Of a stretch of DNA of 64,000 nt, positions 8,999-18,370 are shown one piece after another. Under the pieces are notes generated by a model. That model did not search any database, was not told the origin of the DNA, and saw nothing but the letters and a program-made list of their open reading frames with translations. The stretch spans positions 992,001 to 1,056,000 of the forward strand of contig NZ_NPDM01000001.1 of assembly GCF_002812085.1 (NCBI RefSeq), given 5' to 3'. This stretch comes from Leptospira levettii (lineage in GTDB: Bacteria; Spirochaetota; Leptospiria; Leptospirales; Leptospiraceae). The position numbers and the translations under genes are program-made. The first letter of the stretch is position 1. Every line of letters begins with the position of its first letter.

Positions 8999-10228
8999 TT
9001 ACCATTGTTGGTACATTTGTTCGGCAAAACCAAACAAGTTTTTAACTTCTAGTTTTGTTCCGTTATCTAAGACCACATAACCATTATAAACACCGAAGGC
9101 TTTATTCAAATAGGCTTCGGTTTTTAATAATTCAAAAATTTCAGACAATGAAAAATTTTGGATTAGTTGTTTTAAGAAACCTATCATACCCATAAGATCT
9201 ATATCAGAATACAATAGATAAACTGGAGTAAAGTTTAACTCCAATCTACCTTGGTTACTCACAAATTTCCAAGGTTTTTTGTAATTTGTAACATCATACT
9301 TCCAAACTACTTTATCAAGTTTATGTACTTTCCCTTTGTAAACGATACCGTTTTCTGTAGCGTTTTTTGGATCACCAAAACCATAACCTAAGTTTAGACT
9401 AAGAAGTTCTCCACCAACCATTCCTGCACCTGCAGCCCAAAGCCATTTATTTTTCTCAGGCCAAGTTCCCCTTCCCCAATCTAAGACTGCGTAACTATCT
9501 TCTTTAAAATCATAAATAGATTGTTTGTATACGATTGTTCCTTTACAGATCAAACTTGGCATTTTGTATTCATAAAAGAAATCTGACTTAGAAAATGGAG
9601 TGATGATGGCAAGTGCTTCATTCGATTTTTCGGTGAATTCAAAATTACCTTGGATGGTTTCATTGGAGGAATCACCTTGGATTGAATAAGTGATAGTTCT
9701 TTTGCCTTTTTGTTTTTGAATACGAATGAATTGGTTTCCTTTCGTAAATTCAATTGGATCCGTTGTATTGGTTGGGAAAAGAATGGCACCTGGTCTTACG
9801 AGTTCTGTTTTAGAAAATATAGTTTTACCTGATTTAAATTCTAATAACTCGATGCTACCCATCGCTAAATTTCCAATATCAGTTACGGTGATTGCACCTC
9901 CGAAATTTTCATTATAGAATGTGTAATGTTCCCATCGTTTATAACGTTTCGGTTCTGCTTTGATGTATGACTCGTTAATCTGAAAGTGTGGAAATCTTGA
10001 CCAACCTGAAACATTCAGAGTCCCATCTTCTTTTAGAAGTGTAACAGATGAAGTAAACTCTAGTTGTTTTGTTTCAGATGCATCTGGTTCGGGAATCACT
10101 TGAATGATTTTTCCATGTTCATCAACAACCTGGTCTGGTGATAATTTAGCTTTTGAACATTGAAAGATTGAAATTGTCAAAAGGAAAACTCCTATCTTTA
10201 GAAGAATTTGAAATCGTTTTTCTAACAT
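8999..10228 (-). CDS. DUF2804-family lipoprotein
   Basis: A 409-residue protein of the DUF2804 family, recognised by the VLDWGRGTWPEKNKWLWAAG block in which Asp-Trp-x-Arg-Gly and Trp-x-Trp-Ala are conserved. Its N-terminus is a lipoprotein signal with Cys in the sequence ISIFQC, so it is probably anchored in the outer or inner membrane. The start is set at ATG 10228, because a GGAG ribosome site lies at 10235-10238; a TTG twelve bases upstream overlaps that site and is unlikely. Family function is not established. Its place at the end of a lipid-type catabolic operon suggests handling of a hydrophobic substrate. Confidence 0.82.
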   Translation of the reverse strand: MLEKRFQILLKIGVFLLTISIFQCSKAKLSPDQVVDEHGKIIQVIPEPDASETKQLEFTSSVTLLKEDGTLNVSGWSRFPHFQINESYIKAEPKRYKRWEHYTFYNENFGGAITVTDIGNLAMGSIELLEFKSGKTIFSKTELVRPGAILFPTNTTDPIEFTKGNQFIRIQKQKGKRTITYSIQGDSSNETIQGNFEFTEKSNEALAIITPFSKSDFFYEYKMPSLICKGTIVYKQSIYDFKEDSYAVLDWGRGTWPEKNKWLWAAGAGMVGGELLSLNLGYGFGDPKNATENGIVYKGKVHKLDKVVWKYDVTNYKKPWKFVSNQGRLELNFTPVYLLYSDIDLMGMIGFLKQLIQNFSLSEIFELLKTEAYLNKAFGVYNGYVVLDNGTKLEVKNLFGFAEQMYQQW

Positions 10229-10256
10229 GAATATCTCCAAAAATACAAGCTTATGA

Positions 10257-11225
10257 TTATGATTCGCTTAACGTCAATAATTCTAAAGATTGAGATCTGA
10301 TTTGTTCCACATGTTGTTCTAAACTTCTGGATGCATTTGAAATTTGATTCACTTCGTTCTCTAATGCCATAATACCTTTATTGACTTCTGTTTGACCAGA
10401 AATTTGTTCTTTCGTGCTAAACGAAATTTGAGAAGAAAGATCATTGATTTCCGTTAGTTGGTTAATCGTATCAAAAATAATTGATTTTTGTTTTTCAAAT
10501 AATCGATGCATATGACTCACCTTTTCAGTTGTCATTTCTAGTTTTTTAATTTGATTGGTTGTCAAATTTCCAGTTTGGATGGAAACCTCTGCTGCTTCAT
10601 AAATAAATTTTCTAGAATGACTGACAACATCAGAAATCATTTTTGCGTTTTTTGCTGTAAAATCAGCAAGTTTACTGACCTCACTAGCTACCACTGCAAA
10701 TCCCCTACCAACTTCACCAGCACGTGCAGCTTCAATTGAGGCATTTAATGCAAGTAAGTTGGTCTTTTCTCCAATTTCAGCAACGATTTGATTGATTTCA
10801 TCAACCTTGTCAAAGGAAGTTTTGATTGAATCTAAATATTCACTTGTTTTCTTTGAGACACCAGCAATTTCCGTTGTATCTTTTTTGTTTTCATTTGCAA
10901 TCGTAATCAACTCTTGGTTGATCATACTAATGGTTTCAACCATTTGGTTTAAATCATTTGATCCAGCAAACAAATCAGTGATTTTTCCATTTTGGTCATC
11001 AATAATTTTTGCATTTGATTCAAATGATGAAAACAATTCTGTATTAATCGCTGTTACTTGCTCTAGAGACGCAGCTTGAGATTCTAATCTTTCCGCAGTA
11101 TGCGAAATATAATTGGCACAACTTTGAATCGAATTTTCTAAATTTTTTGCTGCATCTTGTATGATTTTTTTTTGTTTTAAACTTTGGTTTAATAAATATT
11201 CAGATTCTTTGGCTTTTTCTATACC
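10257..11225 (-). CDS. C-terminal signalling fragment of the split chemoreceptor
   Basis: This is the cytoplasmic methyl-accepting domain in frame after the TAA. The open frame begins [20 protein letters not shown] and runs as heptad-rich coiled coil through the conserved tip to the stop at 10257. The only candidate start inside is TTG at 11036, without a clear ribosome site and in the middle of the coiled coil, so independent translation is doubtful. Confidence 0.5.
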   Translation of the reverse strand, partial: GIEKAKESEYLLNQSLKQKKIIQDAAKNLENSIQSCANYISHTAERLESQAASLEQVTAINTELFSSFESNAKIIDDQNGKITDLFAGSNDLNQMVETISMINQELITIANENKKDTTEIAGVSKKTSEYLDSIKTSFDKVDEINQIVAEIGEKTNLLALNASIEAARAGEVGRGFAVVASEVSKLADFTAKNAKMISDVVSHSRKFIYEAAEVSIQTGNLTTNQIKKLEMTTEKVSHMHRLFEKQKSIIFDTINQLTEINDLSSQISFSTKEQISGQTEVNKGIMALENEVNQISNASRSLEQHVEQIRSQSLELLTLSES

Positions 11226-11819
11226 TTAGTCACTGATCAAAATTAATAAAGCAATAAGTCGAGACAACAAGATCCCACTTACCATCACAAAGATCCCTTT
11301 AACAATTTCCGCGGATGTTCCTACATATCCTGTCTGAATGTATAAATTTGGATCTTCTGAAGGAATGAGTCCACCAAAATGAACCGATATAAAATAAGAT
11401 AATATGACACCAAATCCTGCCAAAAACCCATTAAAAAGAACGAATTTTGGATTCCCTAAAAACCCAGAATAAATTAAGTAAAAAAATACAACAAGGAGTA
11501 CAGCAGTGTTGCTCAATGCAGACTTTGCTTCCATTGGTCCCATCGAACAATCAATTGATGTATTAATTAAATGGATCCCTATATCAAGTATGATTAATAA
11601 CTTATGAAACCATTCTGGAGGATTTCCATTCCTTAACCAAATATGGCAAATACTTGCATAGATACCCATGATAAGGGTACCAGAGAGATGGATATAAAAC
11701 ATAGCCTCGGGCATACTATTTTTTGTACCCATAAGTGCGGCAAAAAATACAAAGAATAATACAATCCGAATTCGATTAACAGTGATTTTACCATTTTGCC
11801 AAAGTGATTCGATACTCAT
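11226..11819 (-). CDS. N-terminal six-helix fragment of the split chemoreceptor
   Basis: This 197-residue product is what ribosomes would make from the broken gene. Six hydrophobic segments alternate with short loops, the last being ILLSRLIALLILI just before the stop. It starts 2 bp after the crotonase gene's stop in the operon. On its own it would have no signalling domain. Confidence 0.65.
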   Translation of the reverse strand: MSIESLWQNGKITVNRIRIVLFFVFFAALMGTKNSMPEAMFYIHLSGTLIMGIYASICHIWLRNGNPPEWFHKLLIILDIGIHLINTSIDCSMGPMEAKSALSNTAVLLVVFFYLIYSGFLGNPKFVLFNGFLAGFGVILSYFISVHFGGLIPSEDPNLYIQTGYVGTSAEIVKGIFVMVSGILLSRLIALLILISD

Positions 11820-11821
11820 AT

Positions 11822-12607
11822 TTACTTACCAGTATACTTTGGTTTTCTTTGGTTGGCAAAACTATCCAATGCTTCTGCCAAGTCGGAAGTACCTATCAAA
11901 GTAGATTGTAATTCAATTTCTAATTCTAAACTTTCTTCAAGTGACATTTTATCTCCACGTTTGATGATTTGTTTAGTGATAGAGATTGTTTTGGGAGGTA
12001 ATTGTAAAAATTTTCTGGCAAACTGTTTTGCCGACTCATCTAATTCGTCAGGAGAAACTATTTTATTAATTAAGTTGTATTGGAGGGCTTTTTCAGGATT
12101 GAATTTATCACCTAACATGATGAGTTCATTAGTTGGGCCAATGCCTGCATTTCTTGTAACTCGATTGGTTCCCATGAGTACAGTTAATCCGAGTTTGACT
12201 AATGGAATCGAAAAAACTGTTTTTTCACTTACGATTCTAAAGTCACAACATTGAGTTAACATAAAACCACCACCCATACAAAATCCTTGGACTTTTGCAA
12301 TCGTAGGTTTTGAGATTGATTCAAAAGCAGTGAAACATGACTGCATCTCGCGCATGTTTGTTTTGAATTCATCTTTTGAAATTTGATTCACCTTCTTTAG
12401 AATATCAAATTGGACTCCAGATGAAAAATGTTTACCATTGCCTTGCAAAATAATCGCCCAAACATCTGTATTTGAATCTAACTCTTGGCTAATTGTTTTT
12501 AGCTCAAAGAGTGTATCCATATCCATTATATTTAGATCATTTGTATGTAGTGTTAGTGTTGCTATCCTATCTTCAATATCCAATCTCCATGATTGATAAC
12601 TTTTCAT
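11822..12607 (-). CDS. Enoyl-CoA hydratase/isomerase (crotonase) family protein with atypical active site
   Basis: A cytoplasmic 261-residue crotonase-fold protein. The CoA-ester oxyanion hole is recognisable from HFSSGVQFD (residues 60-68) and GFCMGGGF (108-115). The two glutamates that hydrate enoyl-CoA (in GGGCEL and QPEILLG of rat mitochondrial hydratase) are replaced by Met116 and Leu136. Classical hydratase activity is therefore unlikely; isomerase, hydrolase or another crotonase reaction is more plausible. It lies 11 bp after the acyl-CoA ligase gene in the operon, so it probably acts on the CoA ester made there. Confidence 0.85.
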   Translation of the reverse strand: MKSYQSWRLDIEDRIATLTLHTNDLNIMDMDTLFELKTISQELDSNTDVWAIILQGNGKHFSSGVQFDILKKVNQISKDEFKTNMREMQSCFTAFESISKPTIAKVQGFCMGGGFMLTQCCDFRIVSEKTVFSIPLVKLGLTVLMGTNRVTRNAGIGPTNELIMLGDKFNPEKALQYNLINKIVSPDELDESAKQFARKFLQLPPKTISITKQIIKRGDKMSLEESLELEIELQSTLIGTSDLAEALDSFANQRKPKYTGK

Positions 12608-12618
12608 ATAAAATCCTT

Positions 12619-14544
12619 TTACTTACGATACATTGATTCAATTTCTTCATGGTATTTTTCTTGGACACGGTTCCTTTTTACTTTTTGTGTTTGTGTAAGC
12701 TCATCATGAACTGCAAAAGGATTTTGAAGTATGTAAACATTTGATATTCTTTCAAATGATTTAAATCCATTTTTATCTGAAATAAAATGTTTTACTTCAT
12801 CTCGAATCAATTTCTGAATCACATCTGATTCATTAAAGATAACTTTTTTTAAATCTAACTTGATTGAATGTTCTTGTAGATAGTTTTCAATTTTTTCTAA
12901 ATTTAACAAAACCAAAGCCGTAAGAGTTTTTTTATCCTGACCAACAACAACAGCTTGGTCAATATAATCACTTTGTTTCAAACAAATCTCGATAGGTTCA
13001 GGTTCAACGTTTTCACCTCCAGAAAGAACAATAGTGTCTTTTGCTCTTCCCGCAAACTTCAAATTCCCTTGAGCAGTCCATACCAAAAGATCACCCGAAT
13101 TCAACCACCGATCTTCTGTTAATACAGCTTTTGTCTTTTCTTCTTCTAAATAATAACCTTTCATATTGTGACGACCATGATGATGGGCCACACCCTTAAC
13201 GCCAGGTTTTGTAACTTCATTTCCAAATTCATCAATCAGTTTAATGGTTACACCATGTATTGGTTTCCCAACATTTCCTACTGAAAAATCGTTAAAATGT
13301 CTTATTGTAGAAACTCCAGAGTTTTCAGTCATTCCATAGACTTCTAAAATTGGCATACCGATTGCGTACATAAATCGATCAACTTCTGCTTGTAAGGCAC
13401 CTGCTCCAGCAAATGCATATCGCAATTTCCCTCCTAACACAGATAATATTTTTGATAACACAAGTTTTGAGATTGGTAAGATAGGAAGGTATATTAGTAG
13501 TTGAATTAAATTGATGAATTGAATTAAAATTTGTTTTGTCGTTTTGGGAGAATTAAATCTCGGAATACGATCAAATGCTTTGTCATAAGTAATCGAAAAA
13601 TTTACAGAATTCCAAACAAGTAACTTTAAAAAGTATTTTTTGACAGCATGACTTTTTTGAATCGTATCTTTAATTTTATCATAAAAACTTTCCCATACCC
13701 TTGGAACGGTAAATAGAATTGTAGGTCTTGCTTTTGCTAGATCTTTACCAAGTTCTTGTACACTTGTGAAGGCGATTCTAATACCAGAATAAAAACAAAT
13801 AGTTTCAAAAATTCTTTCACCACTATGCCATGGAGGTAAAAAACCCAACGTCACATCACCTTCACCTACCTTTACTCCTGTTTTTCTAAATTCAGCAACA
13901 AGAGCTTGGATTTCAAAAAGTATACTTCCATGTGTTAACATGACACCTTTTGGTTTACCAGTGGTTCCAGAAGTATAGATGATGGTAGCTAAATCATCCT
14001 CTTGGATTTCTTCCCCAATTTCGTGATATGTTTTATCTTCTATATTTGTTGCAAACGATCTCAAATCATTAAAATTAATAATTGGACAATTGATGGATAT
14101 AGCATCGGCTTTTGCATCACCAAACAAAATGATGGTTTGTAGATTTAATTTTTGTAACTCAGGTAAAAATTTTTTAAGTGCTTTTTCATTTTCAACAAAA
14201 ACGATCTTACATTTTGCATGAGACAGAATGTAACTTATATCATCTGATGTTGCATCAGTACCACGAGGAACATCAACACACCCGATGGTAGTGATTGCCA
14301 TACTCACCTGTAACCATTGGTGTCCAACATCCGCAATAATTCCAATCCGATCCCCTGCATTTGTATCCAAGTGAATTAATGCCTTGGAGATGAATTCAGA
14401 ATTTCCAACAAATTCTGTGTAGGAAATGTTTTGGTATTCTTTCTTTTGATTTTTATAACTTTGAGCAGGAAGGTTTCCATACAGTCGCCTTCCCTCTTGG
14501 AGTAAATGATACAAAGTCAATTGTTTCAGATTCGGAACTTTCAT
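12619..14544 (-). CDS. Long-chain acyl-CoA synthetase (AMP-forming)
   Basis: A 641-residue adenylate-forming enzyme that activates a carboxylic acid to its CoA thioester with ATP. It shows the phosphate-binding loop YTSGTTGKPKGVMLTHG, the adenylate motif YGMTENSG, and the late hinge GRAKDTIVLSGGENVEPEPI. The length and hinge match the FadD15/ACSL type, which uses long or bulky acids. It lies 8 bp after the SDR gene's stop. In the operon model it makes the substrate for the acyl-CoA dehydrogenase and crotonase encoded beside it. The true acid is unknown. Confidence 0.92.
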   Translation of the reverse strand: MKVPNLKQLTLYHLLQEGRRLYGNLPAQSYKNQKKEYQNISYTEFVGNSEFISKALIHLDTNAGDRIGIIADVGHQWLQVSMAITTIGCVDVPRGTDATSDDISYILSHAKCKIVFVENEKALKKFLPELQKLNLQTIILFGDAKADAISINCPIINFNDLRSFATNIEDKTYHEIGEEIQEDDLATIIYTSGTTGKPKGVMLTHGSILFEIQALVAEFRKTGVKVGEGDVTLGFLPPWHSGERIFETICFYSGIRIAFTSVQELGKDLAKARPTILFTVPRVWESFYDKIKDTIQKSHAVKKYFLKLLVWNSVNFSITYDKAFDRIPRFNSPKTTKQILIQFINLIQLLIYLPILPISKLVLSKILSVLGGKLRYAFAGAGALQAEVDRFMYAIGMPILEVYGMTENSGVSTIRHFNDFSVGNVGKPIHGVTIKLIDEFGNEVTKPGVKGVAHHHGRHNMKGYYLEEEKTKAVLTEDRWLNSGDLLVWTAQGNLKFAGRAKDTIVLSGGENVEPEPIEICLKQSDYIDQAVVVGQDKKTLTALVLLNLEKIENYLQEHSIKLDLKKVIFNESDVIQKLIRDEVKHFISDKNGFKSFERISNVYILQNPFAVHDELTQTQKVKRNRVQEKYHEEIESMYRK

Positions 14545-14552
14545 TCTATGTC

Positions 14553-15383
14553 CTATACATTGATATTCATATGATCGAGTAAAATTTTATCCTTCAATTT
14601 TTGAGGTAAAAAACGATTTAATCCCAAAAAGAATGTACTCATAAAATCCACTTGATTGAATAATTTTGGTTTTTTTGCTGTAATGACCTTTACAATTCTT
14701 TCAGCTGCTTGTTTTGGATTCGTTGCTTTTTTAATCAGCTCATTGTCTCGATTGATAAAGCGAACACATCTGTCATAATAGGGAGAATTTGTTTCTGGTA
14801 ACTGTTGAGCTTTTGCAGCAAAATTTGTGGAAACTTGTGCAGGTTGGATCATTGCAACCTGAATTCCAAAAGTTTTTACTTCATATCGCATAGATGAAAC
14901 CATACCTTCAATCGCAAACTTAGTAGCAGAATAAATGGATTCAAAAGGAAATGGAACTTGTCCAACAAGAGAAGACATCACAACTATTTTTCCACTTTTT
15001 GCCTTACGCATGGAAGGAACAAATGCTTGTAAAAGTCTAGCACAACCAATCACATTGATATCAAAACATTGTAATGCTTTGACCAAATTTAGTTCTTCAA
15101 ATGGACCAAAAAAACCAATCCCAACATTTGAAACAACTGTATCAACTGCACCAAACTTTTTGAGTACGGCATCTCTGAATTTTAAAATTTTATCTGAATC
15201 AGTGATGCTTAATGATTCAAGATGGTGTTTTGCATTTAATTTATTAAGTTCATCAGATAAACTGTCTAAATATTTTTTTTCAATATCGAAGCCACAAATT
15301 GTATAACCTTGTGCTGCCAACATCAAAGAAACTTCTCTACCCATACCTTGTGCAATTCCACTAATAACTACTACTTTACTCAT
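14553..15383 (-). CDS. Short-chain dehydrogenase/reductase
   Basis: A classical SDR of 276 residues. The cofactor motif is SGIAQGMG (residues 8-15), followed by the NVG-type segment SNVGIG. The catalytic Ser is in VVMSSLVG and the Tyr/Lys pair in YSATK. A C-terminal extension after the core resembles membrane-associated SDRs acting on lipids. It probably oxidises or reduces a hydroxyl or keto group of the substrate handled by this operon. The genes on both sides lie within about 10 bp. Confidence 0.88.
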   Translation of the reverse strand: MSKVVVISGIAQGMGREVSLMLAAQGYTICGFDIEKKYLDSLSDELNKLNAKHHLESLSITDSDKILKFRDAVLKKFGAVDTVVSNVGIGFFGPFEELNLVKALQCFDINVIGCARLLQAFVPSMRKAKSGKIVVMSSLVGQVPFPFESIYSATKFAIEGMVSSMRYEVKTFGIQVAMIQPAQVSTNFAAKAQQLPETNSPYYDRCVRFINRDNELIKKATNPKQAAERIVKVITAKKPKLFNQVDFMSTFFLGLNRFLPQKLKDKILLDHMNINV

Positions 15384-15393
15384 TTTAATCCTC

Positions 15394-16362
15394 TTAAATT
15401 AATTTCATCGATTCCATTGAAGAAACAAAGTTTGGATACCGCAATTGGTATCCAGTTGATTTCAACTTTTGATTATCCATATAATAGTCGTTATACAGAT
15501 ATTTGATTGCTTCATACTCTAAATCAGGAATTTTACCTTGTAACTTTGCAAATGGAGATTCTATTCTTGCAATCACCTTAAGTAATGATAATGGAATATG
15601 AAGTTTATTGATCTTGGATCCAAACATCTTTGACGCTAAGTCCAATGCTTCTTCCAAACTTGGATTACTATCATCAGAGATATTGTAAATATTTCCAAAA
15701 AACTGTTCTTGTTCGGAAAGGAAAATAGCAGACCCGGCAACATCTTCTACTCTAACATTTGCGAGTTTCATTTTTCCGTCACCAGGTATGCCTGCAATTT
15801 TACCTGGTCTTGAAAAAACTTTACCAGCTCCATCATTACATCCAGGGCCATATACAGTGCAAGGCCTAAGGATGATTGTCCTTAGTCCTTTTTTTATTTT
15901 TTCTGATACGATTTGTTCACCGGCATGTTTACTTCTTCCATAAGCATCTTTTGGATTACAATCATCAGTTTCTTTAAAAGGATTACCTTGGTAAGTTCCA
16001 TAGACACTGGAAGAACTAAAGTGGATGTATGCTTTTACACTATTTTGTAATGCAATTTTTGTAAGTTTATCAACTGCATCAACATTGATAGGTTTCAGTT
16101 TTTCATAACTAGTGGTTAGATTACAAATTCCTGTAACATGAAAGATACGATCAACACCATTGACTAAAGAACTTAACTCCTTCTCATCCCGAATATCTGA
16201 TCTTACATATTCAATATTCGGTTTTTGAAATAGTTTTATCTTATCATCACGAATATCTGTGACACGGATTTTAAGATTTGAATCCTTTGATAATTCCTTC
16301 AAAAGTTCAAATCCAATAAAACCATTGGCACCTGTGATTAATGTGATTCCGGTGTATTTCAT
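15394..16362 (-). CDS. NAD-dependent epimerase/dehydratase, 3-beta-HSD-like
   Basis: A 322-residue extended SDR with the cofactor motif TGANGFIG (residues 9-16), the segment HFSSSSVYG and the catalytic YGRSK. Overall it resembles 3-beta-hydroxysteroid dehydrogenase/isomerase and sugar epimerases. It is separated by 1 bp from the acyl-CoA dehydrogenase stop side and by 10 bp from the SDR gene. It is a second, diverged relative of the epimerase at 5.1 kb in the convergent cluster, which suggests that both clusters work on related molecules. Confidence 0.86.
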   Translation of the reverse strand: MKYTGITLITGANGFIGFELLKELSKDSNLKIRVTDIRDDKIKLFQKPNIEYVRSDIRDEKELSSLVNGVDRIFHVTGICNLTTSYEKLKPINVDAVDKLTKIALQNSVKAYIHFSSSSVYGTYQGNPFKETDDCNPKDAYGRSKHAGEQIVSEKIKKGLRTIILRPCTVYGPGCNDGAGKVFSRPGKIAGIPGDGKMKLANVRVEDVAGSAIFLSEQEQFFGNIYNISDDSNPSLEEALDLASKMFGSKINKLHIPLSLLKVIARIESPFAKLQGKIPDLEYEAIKYLYNDYYMDNQKLKSTGYQLRYPNFVSSMESMKLI

Positions 16363-16363
16363 A

Positions 16364-17491
16364 TTAATAGTGGTATGATGGCCTTAGAATCTCTCTGGCA
16401 ACATTATTCAACATTACTTCAGAACTTCCACCACCCGCTAACAATGATTTTACTTCGCGAACATATCGATCATATGGACGATTCCTATAACATGCATGGG
16501 ATCCTGTTAATGTAAAAGCTTTATTAACAACTTCATCAGCAACGACTCCTGCTAGGTATTTTGCAATTGAAGTTTCTAAGTTATGATTAACCTTTTGGTC
16601 ATGTAACCAAGCAGCTTGGTTTCTTGCCAGTTTTGCAGCTTCTAATTCAGAAGTCAGTTTTGCGATAATCCATTGTATTCCTTGAAAATCGGAAACACGA
16701 CTCTCTCCAACCTTTCTAGATTTAGTAAACGAGACTGCATGTTCTAAACAACCACGTGCAATCCCAATCAATTGCGATGCAACTCCCAATCGACTCAATT
16801 TAAAAATTGCCATAAAGGTTTCGATCCCTCTACCTTCTCTTCCTAAAACCGAATCAGCCGGTATACGACAATCTTCAAAATGGACATCATACATAGGAGC
16901 CGATCTTAAACCAATAGGATCTTGTTTTTCGTATCGAATACCTTTTGAGTCTCGGTCCACTAAAAACTCAGTTAATCCTTTATCAGTTTTTGCCAAGACC
17001 ATCATCAATTGAGCTTCTTTTCCTAAATTGATATGAACTTTAAGACCATTTAACACCCATTCGTTTCCGTATTTAACTGCAGTTGTTTGGATATTTTGAA
17101 ACGAAGATCCAGCATCTGGTTCTGAAATCGCTTGGGCCGCCATTATTTTACCTTTAGCAAGCTCCGGTAACCATTTGCTTTTTTGTTCTTCAGTACCTAC
17201 AGCTAATAATCCTTGTTGTGCTTGGATTAAATTTTGAGGTCCATAGATTAATTCTTTTGCAGTCTCTTCCATGATGATGGTGTATTCCATTGCACCTTTA
17301 CCTAAACCACCGTACTGTTCAGGAACAATGACTCCTGTCCAACCTCTATCACCTAGCGCGTGCAATACATCCCACGAAAACTCGCTATCTCTTTCTTCCA
17401 CATCTCGATTAGGGTCACTACCTGCAATTTTTGAATACGCTGCGACCGCTTCTCTAAGAGCATTTTGTTCTTCTGTAAAATAGAAATTCAT
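16364..17491 (-). CDS. Acyl-CoA dehydrogenase
   Basis: A 375-residue flavoenzyme of the acyl-CoA dehydrogenase family, which introduces the alpha-beta double bond into an acyl-CoA. Family traits are the FAD/substrate segment AQAISEPDAGSSF and the C-terminal GGGSSEVMLNNVAREIL. The Glu found in the YEGT motif of medium-chain enzymes is not at that position here, so the base may lie elsewhere, as in isovaleryl-CoA dehydrogenase and many FadE proteins. Only one such gene is present, unlike the paired subunits of steroid side-chain degradation. The next gene starts directly after its stop. Confidence 0.9.
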   Translation of the reverse strand: MNFYFTEEQNALREAVAAYSKIAGSDPNRDVEERDSEFSWDVLHALGDRGWTGVIVPEQYGGLGKGAMEYTIIMEETAKELIYGPQNLIQAQQGLLAVGTEEQKSKWLPELAKGKIMAAQAISEPDAGSSFQNIQTTAVKYGNEWVLNGLKVHINLGKEAQLMMVLAKTDKGLTEFLVDRDSKGIRYEKQDPIGLRSAPMYDVHFEDCRIPADSVLGREGRGIETFMAIFKLSRLGVASQLIGIARGCLEHAVSFTKSRKVGESRVSDFQGIQWIIAKLTSELEAAKLARNQAAWLHDQKVNHNLETSIAKYLAGVVADEVVNKAFTLTGSHACYRNRPYDRYVREVKSLLAGGGSSEVMLNNVAREILRPSYHY

Positions 17492-18370
17492 TCAAACTGA
17501 TCCTTTTAATTCTTGTTTTGATTTTAAATAAAAATAGTAAGTTGCAGTTGCCGATGTAATGGGAACAAAGAGGGCATACAGTAAGGGCATCCACAATATT
17601 TCATTCACATTTGATCCTGAAAAACTGAGTAAAATTACCGCTATCGTCAAAGGTCCATTTTGAATCCCAGTTTCCAAGGAGACAGTTCTTGCTTGTTTTT
17701 CCGAAAGATTTAATATTTTGCTAAATAGATAACCAAAACTATATCCAAGCACTGTAATCAATATAGCAGCCAAATACATTTGCCATGTTGTGACTTGTAA
17801 AATGTTTAAGTTCTTAGGAACCATAACACCTAACAAAAATAAGATCATCAAGACTCCTAAAAAACTGCCAATTTTCTCAATTTTCAAAGCAAGTTTCGTA
17901 TTATATGATCTTATTTTGATTCCAATTAGTACGGGAATGATGAGTAATAAAATCGAACCGATGATACTTTTGTATGGAATTTGAATCTCATCAGTTACCA
18001 ATCCAGAACAATAGAGCCAAAACAAAAATGGCATCATCACAATGGCAAGAATCGTTGAGGCAAATGTCATACTGATACTTAAGGCGACATCACCTTTCGC
18101 ATAATAGGTGAGTAAATTGGAAGTAGTTCCTCCTGGAGTACAACCAACTAAAATCAATCCAATTGAGAATAACGGAGATAAGTTTAAACCTTTTGCCAAC
18201 CCAAATGCTATGAGAGGCATAAATCCAAACTGTGACAACATTCCAACAAGTAATGGTTTTTTAGAATGGATCGCTTTTTTAAAGTTTTCTAATGTTAAAG
18301 TACTACCCATAGCTACCATGAGGAAAAAAATCATAGCTGCGAATAATAATTCTTCTGTCTTAGTTAACAT
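17492..18370 (-). CDS. Second BASS-family (bile acid:sodium symporter) transporter
   Basis: An inner-membrane protein of about 292 residues with nine or ten helices. Conserved crossover segments are present: [19 protein letters not shown] and [16 protein letters not shown] set the start at ATG 18370, which overlaps the last 11 bp of the dehydrogenase gene and yields an N-terminus ([10 protein letters not shown]) typical of the family. A longer frame from 18421 adds 17 basic residues that look like shadow coding. It probably imports the organic acid or lipid-like anion degraded by this operon. Confidence 0.87.
   Translation of the reverse strand: MLTKTEELLFAAMIFFLMVAMGSTLTLENFKKAIHSKKPLLVGMLSQFGFMPLIAFGLAKGLNLSPLFSIGLILVGCTPGGTTSNLLTYYAKGDVALSISMTFASTILAIVMMPFLFWLYCSGLVTDEIQIPYKSIIGSILLLIIPVLIGIKIRSYNTKLALKIEKIGSFLGVLMILFLLGVMVPKNLNILQVTTWQMYLAAILITVLGYSFGYLFSKILNLSEKQARTVSLETGIQNGPLTIAVILLSFSGSNVNEILWMPLLYALFVPITSATATYYFYLKSKQELKGSV

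Larger units (their letters stand above)
10257..11819 (-). pseudogene. Six-helix chemoreceptor split by an in-frame TAA
   Basis: One reading frame of 521 codons runs through this interval on the minus strand and is broken only by a TAA at 11228-11226. Before it are six hydrophobic helices. After it the same frame continues at once as a coiled-coil linker and a full chemoreceptor signalling domain with [19 protein letters not shown]. No frameshift is needed to join them. The likely ancestor is a membrane chemoreceptor with an integral six-helix sensor. The TAA could be a real nonsense mutation, a sequencing error, or a site of readthrough. The part after the stop has no ATG, only a weak TTG far inside (11036). 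Confidence 0.8.
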
